DNA of 21,753 bases. Origin: a virus. Each line of letters opens with the position of its first letter. Position 1 is the first letter of the stretch. The notes beneath the pieces are model-generated. The model was not told where the DNA came from. It ran no database searches and was given only the letters and a program-made list of their open reading frames with translations. The stretch covers positions 1 through 21,753 of IMG/VR virus record IMGVR_UViG_3300036389_000009. The stretch is one strand, 5' to 3'. Positions 15,408 to 21,753 of this stretch are shown one piece after another. Made by a program: the position numbers and the translations under genes.

Positions 15408-15438
15408 TACACATTATGTATTTATATGTGTACCTTTG
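15408..15438 (+). promoter_or_regulatory. -7 element overlapped by a 7-bp inverted repeat (putative operator)
   Basis: TACCTTTG (15431-15438) matches the Bacteroidota -7 consensus TAnnTTTG exactly and lies 24 nt before the ATG at 15463. Perfect arms TACACAT (15408-15414) and ATGTGTA (15426-15432), with 11 nt between, span the core promoter and overlap the -7 box. A repressor bound here would block the polymerase. The HTH protein encoded immediately downstream is the natural candidate. No clear -33 box is seen. Confidence 0.55.
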
Positions 15439-15462
15439 CACATAAATAAAAATTTGACGCAT

Positions 15463-15942
15463 ATGCCATTGGAAAAAGAGTCAGTTGAAAAGGAATTAGC
15501 GGGCATTCGTGAGTTCTTCGATTATACCCGCTCCCGTATTTTATCTGTTTCAGCTATTGAGCAGGAAGCCGAAATCCCTAAAAATACGTTGCTTAATGTA
15601 CTGAAGGCTAATCGAACCATTGCGACTAACCACATTAGCAGCTTAGTTGAAGTTTTGGCAAAGGTCGGTTATCAGGCTCAGGAGAATTGGAGTCAGTTTA
15701 AAACAGGCGGTATCTATTTTTATTTTAACTACCCAAACCGAAAGGTGACGCTGCATAGAGGAGAGTGTTCATTTTGTAAAAACGGGGAGGGTGCGCAAAC
15801 AAATAAGCTCGGTGAGATTAACGGCGGATGGCGTGGGGGATTTGACTCATATGAGAGTGCAGTCGTCGAAGCCCAGCAAATTGCTCAAGAAATAGCAGTT
15901 ATACCCATGAATTGTAGCAGATGTAATCCGCAGGACAATTAA
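15463..15942 (+). CDS. HTH regulator with C-terminal Cys/His motif domain
   Basis: The 159-aa product has a helix-turn-helix at about residues 27-70: ILSVSAIEQEAEIPKNTL, then a recognition-type helix and VEVLAKVGYQ, the form common in phage-borne regulators. The C-terminal half has His98, Cys102, Cys105 and a distant pair Cys151/Cys154, with an intervening GGWRGGFDSYESAVVEAQQIA. This His-Cys-Cys plus Cys-x2-Cys layout suggests a small zinc-bound domain. The ATG at 15463 is chosen over a TTG at 15436, which lies inside the -7 box. The inverted repeat over its promoter suggests autorepression. It stands next to the NACHT gene on the opposite strand, and may act as an element regulator or as a regulator of that cargo. 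Confidence 0.7.
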   Translation: MPLEKESVEKELAGIREFFDYTRSRILSVSAIEQEAEIPKNTLLNVLKANRTIATNHISSLVEVLAKVGYQAQENWSQFKTGGIYFYFNYPNRKVTLHRGECSFCKNGEGAQTNKLGEINGGWRGGFDSYESAVVEAQQIAQEIAVIPMNCSRCNPQDN

Positions 15943-15998
15943 AGAGGGCTGGTGCAGTATAGAAAAATAGCGAAGAGTTTAAACCTAAGTAACAATAA

Positions 15999-16033
15999 AG
16001 CCTGGCTAGTTCGGCCGGGCTCCTATTTATATT
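15999..16033 (+). terminator. Terminator-like hairpin after the HTH regulator
   Basis: AGCCTGGC (15999-16006) pairs with GCCGGGCT (16014-16021) with one T-G wobble and a 7-nt loop. A T-rich but interrupted stretch, TATTTATATT, follows. It is 57 nt after the regulator stop and probably ends that transcript. Confidence 0.6.
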
Positions 16034-16058
16034 CGAATGCCAGCGCCTACTAGGCTGA

Positions 16059-16139
16059 CTATTTCTTAGTTTCCTTCTGGGCTTCAAAGCGTGCCGCATG
16101 AGCCAGTGTTTCAGTTAGGCCCATAAACGGTCCTTGCAT
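16059..16139 (-). CDS. Possible 26-aa small ORF
   Basis: The reverse strand has an ATG at 16139 and a TAG at 16061-16059, giving a 26-aa peptide (QGPFMGLTETLAHAARF and a lysine-rich end). Its composition looks protein-like: an amphipathic helix and a charged tail. It could be a tiny gene downstream of the NACHT gene or the 3' relic of a lost one. No match or ribosome-binding evidence is available. Confidence 0.25.
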   Translation of the reverse strand: MQGPFMGLTETLAHAARFEAQKETKK

Positions 16140-16502
16140 TTTTGAAAGAGTGAAACGACTGCTCGAAGAATTTATTAGCAGTTGCTATGACCACCCAATA
16201 GACCTGTAGCGCACAAACGGAGCCAAAATAAAAACAGGTTGTAAACAACAACCACTTGATGTAACTAAGCTTATTTTGCTTGTTTAACCGAGTTTTTTGC
16301 CTTGAATTAAGACAGAACAGGCTATAAAGAATTTGCTAATCCGGTAGTAAAGTAGAGGCACATTCTCTTTACTGTGCTCAAAGTCAGTATTTTAAGAGGC
16401 TGTTTTCATTTAGTCCCATTTTGCAGTGTAGACCATTATGGTATAATTAGAATCTCCGTATTGTAACTAACACGTATTTTGATATTCAATTAGTACATGT
16501 CA
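16140..16502. other. Non-coding gap between the regulator and the NACHT gene
   Basis: No convincing gene is seen on either strand. The only structure noticed is a short hairpin, GGTTGT with ACAACC (near 16239-16255), without a T-run. Composition shifts to AT-rich toward 16500, marking the boundary of the NACHT gene insert. Confidence 0.4.
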
Positions 16503-18290
16503 CTATATTTTAATTATTTTCTCTAAATTACTGTCTTCTTGAAGCACCTCGAATTGAAGCTCTTTTAACTTATTTACAATCATTAACTTAATTTTGTTTA
16601 TATGCTCTGGAAGGTTATATTCAATTAGTATATCATACAGAATGTTATTCTGATTGTCTAACGGGATTACTCCTTTTGTTTGAAAATCCGGAAACTTGGT
16701 TAATATATCTAACATTGCTCCTGTATCTGAAGGAAAGTTTCTAATAGGTTCAAAATCAAAGATATCTATTAGATTCTGTAGAGAGTACAGAAGAGAATTA
16801 CTTTGCATATCAATCAGTAAAGTATAATTTGGTTCAAAAAATTCGTTTAACCCGTTAGCCCCAAATCGCAACTCTGATTTAGTACACTTAAAGAATTCTA
16901 ATAGTAATTCATACATATTTTTCTTATCTAACGCTTCTTTTATTTTCATCAATTCTGGTATTGTTACTAAATGTATAAAAGATATCCTATCCAGTTCTAA
17001 ACATAAGGAATAAAAATTTAGACCATTATCATTGCTAATACTATCAAATTTGGCAATAGCTTTTTCATAGGCATTTTTTTTATTTTTCATCGGTAATGAT
17101 TGGATGAATTTTGCTGCAAAATATTCTTGCATTGATCGATGTGGAAATACGTATTCAAATCCATCCTTGTAAATAATCGATAGGGCAACTTCAAGGTCGT
17201 TTATAAAGTCTTTAATTATATATTTATACTCCGTTGCTTCTTTTACTACTTTTAGGGTATCAACCATATATTCTTCTGTAAAAGCAAATTTGCCATCCAT
17301 TAGTGAAATATATGAATAAATAGCTAAGATGCTCTCAAAATCTTCACGCTCTAAATGAGTTAACTTTTCTCTAGGAAAGCTATTTTTATTTATTCCGTCA
17401 TGTCTTGAAAATAAAGTATCAAATACATTTCGATAAAAGGCACTTTTTCTTTTTGGAATTTCAGGATGGCTATTAAAAGCAAGGATGAACATAGAAAGGA
17501 GAAGAGGATTTGTGAGGTAATGTTTATATGATGAGTTTCTCCTGTCATTCACCGCTGCAATTATATTGTCTCTTCTTTCTATTGGCGTTACAAATTGATT
17601 AATAAATTGCAATATATCGCTTTGGCTTAATTTATTCATCCTAAAATCATGAAATCTATTCGTTCGTTCAATACCGCTGCCAGGTCTTGAAGTAATTAAA
17701 AAGTAATTTTCTGAATAAGATTCGAAAAATATATCTAATTGCTGATTAAGTTCATTTCTTCTGTGAGAATATACCTCATCAAAACCGTCAAAAAGAAAAA
17801 TAAAATTCCCATTTTTTAGCGCTCTTTTTAACGTTGTAATCGAGGGTTTTATATTTAAGTTTATTATTTTCTCAAAGACGAAATTTTCAAAACCTGATTT
17901 ATACTCATTTAATGCTCTTAGCTCAATGACTACAGGTATTCTTTGTGCCTTTTTTATAAATTGAAAGAAAATGTATTTAATCAGTGTCGTCTTACCACTA
18001 CCTGCATGCCCAATTAAAGTAATATTTTTATAGTTACTAAATATTTCTTCTGCATTGCTAAAATCAGTATTAAGAAAGCGATATGAAGCAGTTATATGGA
18101 AGTAAGAATCATTAAACTTAACCTTTTCATAAGGGTACAAAAAATTATTTGAAAGATAATATTTCTCAGTTTGAATGCGTAGATAGTTAGCTAGCCCATA
18201 CTCAGTTAAATTTTTAAACTCATTGTTTATAAGCGTTATTCCATTTATGATTGGATTAACAAGATTGCTAATTTCAATATTAGTTTCCAT
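16503..18290 (-). CDS. NACHT-domain STAND NTPase (bacterial NLR-like)
   Basis: The 595-aa protein has a complete NACHT core: Walker A GHAGSGKTT (94-102), Walker B FIFLFDGFDEV (163-173, ending in Asp-Gly-Phe-Asp-Glu as in NACHT proteins), sensor FLITSRPGSG (197-206) and a winged-helix/HRSMQEYFAA motif (384-393). The first ~85 residues form a short N-terminal part without a recognisable effector domain, and the last ~190 residues are helical with no clear repeats. Bacterial NACHT proteins are anti-phage sensors that oligomerise on detecting phage components. The gene is far more AT-rich than its neighbours and on the opposite strand, which fits a separately acquired defence cargo. The lack of an obvious effector means either a small unknown N-terminal effector or a partner elsewhere; no partner gene is adjacent. 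Confidence 0.88.
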   Translation of the reverse strand: METNIEISNLVNPIINGITLINNEFKNLTEYGLANYLRIQTEKYYLSNNFLYPYEKVKFNDSYFHITASYRFLNTDFSNAEEIFSNYKNITLIGHAGSGKTTLIKYIFFQFIKKAQRIPVVIELRALNEYKSGFENFVFEKIINLNIKPSITTLKRALKNGNFIFLFDGFDEVYSHRRNELNQQLDIFFESYSENYFLITSRPGSGIERTNRFHDFRMNKLSQSDILQFINQFVTPIERRDNIIAAVNDRRNSSYKHYLTNPLLLSMFILAFNSHPEIPKRKSAFYRNVFDTLFSRHDGINKNSFPREKLTHLEREDFESILAIYSYISLMDGKFAFTEEYMVDTLKVVKEATEYKYIIKDFINDLEVALSIIYKDGFEYVFPHRSMQEYFAAKFIQSLPMKNKKNAYEKAIAKFDSISNDNGLNFYSLCLELDRISFIHLVTIPELMKIKEALDKKNMYELLLEFFKCTKSELRFGANGLNEFFEPNYTLLIDMQSNSLLYSLQNLIDIFDFEPIRNFPSDTGAMLDILTKFPDFQTKGVIPLDNQNNILYDILIEYNLPEHINKIKLMIVNKLKELQFEVLQEDSNLEKIIKI

Positions 18291-18771
18291 ATTATTGATT
18301 TGTAAATTAGTCTGTAATGAAGTTTATTTCTTTCGCTTAATGAACGCTTTTGTCAACATATACTCGCTTTGACGACAACAATTATACATAATGTTGGCTA
18401 TAAACTGATTTGATTCAAAAAGTTGATTTCATAAAATAAAATCCATAATGCTAATTAAATCCACTTTCTGAACCTACTTTTTGAGTTGTTTCAAGTATTT
18501 TAATAGATGATTAGCCAAGATTAAGAAAGGTATGGCTTTTGAAAGTCATTATGCCGATCAATTAGCCAAGTGACGGAACTTGTACGAATCGCTTGGGCGA
18601 TTCGAAATCCATTTTTACTTCACTGAGGGCAATATAGGGAGAAAACTAGACCCCCTTATTTGACTTTATTATGCGGTACAATCATAGTGGTTTAGAGGAA
18701 AACTATTGATTAACTTAAGCGTAATAGTCTAAACAGTATATCTTTACGGGCAAGATAAATCCTTGCCTCTA
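18291..18771. other. Gap holding a degraded reading frame and a hairpin
   Basis: No intact gene is seen. Frame 18532-18663 starts with ATG, reads 13 residues, hits a TGA (18571-18573), then reads 29 more protein-like residues (NLYESLGRFEIHFYF) to a second TGA; this may be a relic gene of unknown family. A perfect 8-bp stem, CGAATCGC (18585-18592) with GCGATTCG (18597-18604), lies inside it. TATCTTTA (18739-18746) is a near match to the -7 element, 25 nt before the XRE gene ATG. The NACHT gene promoter should lie near 18300-18340 on the reverse strand, but I cannot define it. Confidence 0.35.
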
Positions 18772-18978
18772 ATGTCAGACCAAACCCAACATACAGGACA
18801 AATGATTAGAGAAGCACGATTAAAAGCGGGCTTAACTCAAAAGGAGTTAGGCGAACGTATGGGTGTATCGGAATCCGCAATTAACAAACTTGAGAATAGT
18901 AAACATGCTCCTACGCTCACGACCTTAGAGCGTATTGCAGAGGCTGTAGGAGTAAAGCTAGTCCTTAAGTTTGAATGA
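18772..18978 (+). CDS. XRE-family (Cro/CI-type) HTH regulator
   Basis: The 68-aa product is one helix-turn-helix domain: QMIREARLKAGLTQKELGER (helices 1-2), MGVSESAINKLENSK (recognition helix region) and PTLTTLERIAEAVG (helices 4-5), ending in a short strand (VKLVLKFE). Such single-domain XRE proteins are phage repressors, Cro-like switches or antitoxins. No toxin gene is adjacent. The ATG at 18772 is used; a TTG at 18763 is also in frame. It lies between the NACHT gene (divergent) and the integration module, so it may control either. Confidence 0.85.
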   Translation: MSDQTQHTGQMIREARLKAGLTQKELGERMGVSESAINKLENSKHAPTLTTLERIAEAVGVKLVLKFE

Positions 18979-18994
18979 TATTTTTTTACGGCAG

Positions 18995-19016
18995 TACTTG
19001 ACAAGTTTCTCAAGTA
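18995..19016. repeat. 7-bp inverted repeat, operator-like
   Basis: TACTTGA (18995-19001) and TCAAGTA (19010-19016) are perfect inverted arms with 8 nt between; the left arm is also part of the tight palindrome ACTTG-A-CAAGT. It lies just downstream of the XRE gene. It may be an operator for the rightward integration genes, but no promoter box is clear. Confidence 0.35.
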
Positions 19017-19070
19017 TGCATAACATTGTGAACATAAAGCGGACGAAGTACGCACGCTAGACATAGTAAA

Positions 19071-19108
19071 CCCCAACGCGACAGCCTGAGAAACTTACAG
19101 CGTTGGGG
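19071..19108 (+). terminator. 9-bp hairpin with 20-nt loop (terminator-like)
   Basis: CCCCAACGC (19071-19079) pairs perfectly with GCGTTGGGG (19100-19108). The tail, CCTTGTG, is only weakly T-rich. It may end the XRE transcript or a short untranslated RNA starting after the operator-like repeat at 18995. Confidence 0.45.
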
Positions 19109-19139
19109 CCTTGTGTCAACCACTTAATTCTTACGTCAA

Positions 19140-19514
19140 ATGTCAACAGGACAAAGTTACCTGGGGAAAGGGGATTCTACAACCCTTCTTGAGCATTCGG
19201 ATCAAATATCCCCTCAAAACACCGCTCTGGCTGATGATCTTTCAGCCCCTTCAATCAATCCCCGCATCTACGAAGCGCAAACCCGGTTGCTGGACCTATC
19301 AGACCAGTTTGTAACGCTTGGCTTTGAGCAAGGACCTATGCAGGCCATTGGTGATATGCTTACGCACTGGCTAACGACACCGACGGAAAAGCTCGCAGCA
19401 GACCAGTTACGGGCCATGCAGCTACTGATTGGCCTGCTCAGTACATTCTATTCTGCTACCAGCCAGCCGTTGACGTCTGCTTCCACTTCTATTACTCTCT
19501 GCCTCTCCTGCTAG
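19140..19514 (+). CDS. Hypothetical protein upstream of the integration module
   Basis: The 124-aa product has a polar N-terminus and a helical middle (YEAQTRLLDLSDQF, QAIGDMLTHWLT, LRAMQLLIGLLSTFYSA). I do not recognise it. The ATG at 19140 is used. It precedes the HNH endonuclease gene by 100 bp, which contain no convincing gene. Confidence 0.55.
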   Translation: MSTGQSYLGKGDSTTLLEHSDQISPQNTALADDLSAPSINPRIYEAQTRLLDLSDQFVTLGFEQGPMQAIGDMLTHWLTTPTEKLAADQLRAMQLLIGLLSTFYSATSQPLTSASTSITLCLSC

Positions 19515-19614
19515 AAATGTATTCACTCGATTATTTACCAATAACCCTCTCGTACAACTATGTCGAATCAACCCCAATGCACTCTCATCGGACGGCTTAA
19601 CCCCTTTTCTACTT

Positions 19615-20076
19615 ATGAATACTAATCAAGTAGCACCAGTAAGCGCTCACAAACGGCGCAAGTATCAACCGCACACCCTTTGTGCTCCCGACCTGCCGGG
19701 GGAAATCTGGAAACAGATTCCAGACATAGAGCCCCGTTTCGAGGTGTCTAACATGGGCAGGCTTCGGAGTGCGGTCTACTCTGACATTCCCGGTATAGTC
19801 GTAGAACACCCTGACGGGCGAATACTGAAAACCAGCGCCAGAGAAGACGGGCTTGAATCAGTAGTGGTAAAGAGCTACGGCAAGCCAGCCTATTTACGCC
19901 CTCACCGACTCGTAGCAAAGCTCTTTGTGCCTAATCCAGAGGGCTTTACAAGCGTTCGGCACAAAGACGGCGACAAATCGAATAATCGAGCCGATAATTT
20001 AGTCTGGTTCAAGCAATGGGAAAAATTTAAATCAACACCACAAAATTCAAAATCAAACCAGAGGGAATATAGATAA
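19615..20076 (+). CDS. NUMOD4/HNH homing-type endonuclease
   Basis: The 153-aa product has a NUMOD4 motif (GEIWKQIPDIEPRFEVSNMG, about residues 29-48) and an HNH motif (HRLVAKLFVPNPEG followed by VRHKDGDKSNNRADNLVW, about 97-131), where His-x-Asp and Asn-Asn-Arg-x-x-Asn-Leu-x-Trp are the hallmarks. Stand-alone enzymes like this are phage-borne homing endonucleases that nick or cut DNA and promote their own spread. It lies 44 bp before the tyrosine recombinase. Start ATG is at 19615; the last residues are low complexity. Confidence 0.88.
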   Translation: MNTNQVAPVSAHKRRKYQPHTLCAPDLPGEIWKQIPDIEPRFEVSNMGRLRSAVYSDIPGIVVEHPDGRILKTSAREDGLESVVVKSYGKPAYLRPHRLVAKLFVPNPEGFTSVRHKDGDKSNNRADNLVWFKQWEKFKSTPQNSKSNQREYR

Positions 20077-20120
20077 GCACTCATCCTAGATTGAAGGTCT
20101 AACTCTTAAAACCGTTTTTT

Positions 20121-21497
20121 ATGCAACTCAATTGCCAACTCCCGCAAAACCTGCGCGTCCGATTTGATTTTCGAAAAGCCAAGTGGACCCGAAAGCAAAA
20201 TATGGGCTCTCCTTCGGCTCGCCACACCTATGACGGTGCTGTTCAGGTTACCATTACCATTAATAATGTCAAGTATGGCCCTCATGGTACGAGTATTCGT
20301 ACTTTCCGTTCGGTCTGGGATGGCCGCAAAGCTCAACGGCTTAGCAATGAAAGCAAGGCGTTGATTAACGAGCTGTCTACCTATGAGGCATTGATCGAAG
20401 CCATTTACCGGGACTTGATGAGTCGTGATGAAATCGCCGATGGCGAAGCTATTATGCAAATTATAAAACGGGGCGGTAGCCTGCACGGGGCTACCCTGCC
20501 CGATGTCTACACCGAGTTCCTGACTGCCCGTAAAGCGATGATCCAGCCCGACCAGCGGCTGCGTCAACCTGATCAAATCAGTATAGCGACCTTCGCCACC
20601 TATGCCAAGCGCTGGGATATGATTCAGCTGTATCTGGTAACCTCTGGCCGCACCAACGTCCCTGTAACCGCGATCAATTACGGCTTTGTGACCCGTTTCA
20701 AGGAATATTTAGTCGCCTACCGCTCACCTCGCTATGACGCTTATAGTTCAGCAACCATTAATAAATGTATTTCGCTGCTAAAACAACTCATTACCTATGC
20801 ACAAAGCAAAAACTATGTACGGGCTAACACGATTGCCAACTTTGCTTGCCGGGGCGGGTCAGCGGCTAAACCGAAACCCCTAAGCGAAGCCAACCTGACA
20901 CTGCTGGAAACCGTGCAACTCTCCCGTAAACTGCGCCACGTGTGCGATTCCTGGCTGATTGCCGGAGAATTGTGTCTACACTACGCGGACTACATGAAGC
21001 TGCCCACTATGAAGTTCGTCAATTATCAGGGCCGGGTGTATATCCAGCATGAGCGTAGTAAGCAGCAGGGCACGAGCCTAGTGCAGACGGTCAATGTAAC
21101 GGCTCGGGCAGCTCGTTTAATCGAGAAGTGGGGCGGTACCGAAAAGCTATACTATATGACCAGCGGGGCCTTTTCCTCGGCCCTCAAGCAGATTGCTTTA
21201 TTTGCCGGCCTAAAAGATGATGATGGCAATTATATCAGTCTACAATTCGGCCAGGGGCGCGACACGGGATTAACCAACCGGGCTAAGAAAGGGGCCAACG
21301 CTATCCAGCTCTCGAACATGGCCGGATGGAGCAACCCCCGTGAGGCCAGGCGTTACATCGGGGATGGACTGGGTGTGGTAGCCGGCTTTGTGGATCGCAG
21401 CGAAGAGGCCCCGGCATCTGAACCACCTCGGCCTCATCAGGCCCAACCCTTTCTTCGTATTCACCGGCCTGATCCTCCTAAATATGACGCTCTTTAA
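20121..21497 (+). CDS. Divergent tyrosine recombinase/phage integrase with altered catalytic residues
   Basis: The 458-aa protein has the order of Bacteroidota integrases: an N-terminal arm-binding part (1-115), a SAM-like core-binding domain (about 125-240) and a catalytic domain (about 255-420). In the catalytic domain the usual Arg I (in L-R-x-S-D) is His287 (CLHYAD), and the His of H-x-x-R is Gly377 (FGQGRDTG). Lys314, Arg380, Trp403 and the nucleophile Tyr412 (RRYIG) are kept. Loss of Arg I normally abolishes strand cleavage, so it may be inactive, may have a rearranged site, or may be a regulator. A proline-rich tail (430-455) follows. It is the last large gene of the element, where integrase genes are expected. 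Its stop overlaps the next gene by 14 nt. Confidence 0.75.
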   Translation: MQLNCQLPQNLRVRFDFRKAKWTRKQNMGSPSARHTYDGAVQVTITINNVKYGPHGTSIRTFRSVWDGRKAQRLSNESKALINELSTYEALIEAIYRDLMSRDEIADGEAIMQIIKRGGSLHGATLPDVYTEFLTARKAMIQPDQRLRQPDQISIATFATYAKRWDMIQLYLVTSGRTNVPVTAINYGFVTRFKEYLVAYRSPRYDAYSSATINKCISLLKQLITYAQSKNYVRANTIANFACRGGSAAKPKPLSEANLTLLETVQLSRKLRHVCDSWLIAGELCLHYADYMKLPTMKFVNYQGRVYIQHERSKQQGTSLVQTVNVTARAARLIEKWGGTEKLYYMTSGAFSSALKQIALFAGLKDDDGNYISLQFGQGRDTGLTNRAKKGANAIQLSNMAGWSNPREARRYIGDGLGVVAGFVDRSEEAPASEPPRPHQAQPFLRIHRPDPPKYDAL

Positions 21498-21753
21498 TCT
21501 TGACCCTTTCAGTTGTAATGATATGGAGACCTTACAAGAGTGGGTGTCTCTGTTGCAGCAGATGGTGGTTAACCTGCAAGGCATGGATAAGTCCAGCCAC
21601 AAGATCGGCGATCTGCTCTACCGGGTCAATGAAAAGCAGGGTGAACAAATAGCCTTATTAAAGGAGCAGAACGAGCTGATGAAGGCCCGCTTGAAACAGT
21701 ACGAAGTAGCGTTCTCAGCCGAGCATTTCAACGATGTACGCAGGCTGAATTAA
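21484..21753 (+). CDS. Small coiled-coil protein coupled to the integrase
   Basis: From ATG 21484 the product is 89 aa, mostly helical with a coiled coil (VNEKQGEQIALLKEQNELMKAR cut short here as VNEKQGEQIALL). The start overlaps the integrase gene by 14 nt. A second ATG at 21523 would give 76 aa without overlap and is equally possible. Family is not recognised. It resembles small coiled-coil partners of recombinases or regulators only in size and position. It ends at the window edge. Confidence 0.55.
   Translation: MTLFNLDPFSCNDMETLQEWVSLLQQMVVNLQGMDKSSHKIGDLLYRVNEKQGEQIALLKEQNELMKARLKQYEVAFSAEHFNDVRRLN

Noticed and set aside
19517-19625. Two tiny ORFs (19517-19600 and 19560-19625), the second overlapping the HNH start
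   Set aside because: They are 27 and 21 residues or shorter, overlap each other in different frames and show no recognisable pattern; the overlap with the HNH ATG alone is not enough.
1-21753. CRISPR array, tRNA or rRNA genes
   Set aside because: No regularly spaced repeats and no tRNA- or rRNA-like sequence were seen by eye; without a tRNA I also could not define attachment sites.

Overview
The window looks like an accessory region of a Bacteroidota genome, most likely a Cytophagales (Spirosoma-like) bacterium. Several promoter-like sites match the Bacteroidota -7 element TAnnTTTG, and the replication genes belong to types common in Bacteroidota mobile DNA (a BT4734-like primase domain and a separate SF3-like phage helicase). 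Base composition is patchy: phage-type genes are near 50% GC, while a reverse-strand NACHT gene is very AT-rich. The species assignment is inference.

Layout. (1) 1-1775: a reverse-strand ribbon-helix-helix protein, a divergent PIN-domain protein and a serine recombinase. (2) 1883-4448: a tightly overlapping two-gene unit, an unrecognised 580-aa protein followed by an endonuclease/exonuclease/phosphatase (EEP) enzyme with its complete active-site set. (3) 4508-4727: a decayed 3' end of a second serine recombinase, then a strong terminator. The two-gene unit is therefore bracketed by an intact recombinase and a recombinase relic. (4) 4748-11488: a co-directional phage-type run: operator/promoter, excisionase-like HTH protein, VRR-NUC nuclease, helicase, BT4734-like primase, two unknown genes, small and large terminase. 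(5) 11555-15291: a tape-measure-like protein and a small unknown gene. (6) 15408-18978: an HTH/zinc-motif regulator with an operator over its promoter, a reverse-strand NACHT NTPase and an XRE regulator. (7) 19140-21753: an unknown gene, a NUMOD4/HNH endonuclease, a divergent tyrosine recombinase and a coiled-coil protein.

The best-supported anomaly is the helicase gene. It is split over three reading frames. The first -1 shift lies at an A7 run forming A AAA AAC in register, with a small hairpin 6 nt downstream and an AAGGA 11 nt upstream. The second is a perfect 11-bp tandem duplication; deleting one copy restores the frame exactly. This may be recoding, reversible on/off switching or simple decay.

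Together the genes suggest an integrated phage-derived element (integrase, regulators, replication module, terminase) that lacks any visible portal, major capsid, head-tail or lysis gene. It is either a remnant prophage or a satellite-like element that uses another phage's particles. It carries or adjoins defence-like cargo: the 580-aa/EEP pair, the NACHT NTPase and the PIN protein. The 580-aa/EEP pair is the best candidate for an undescribed system.
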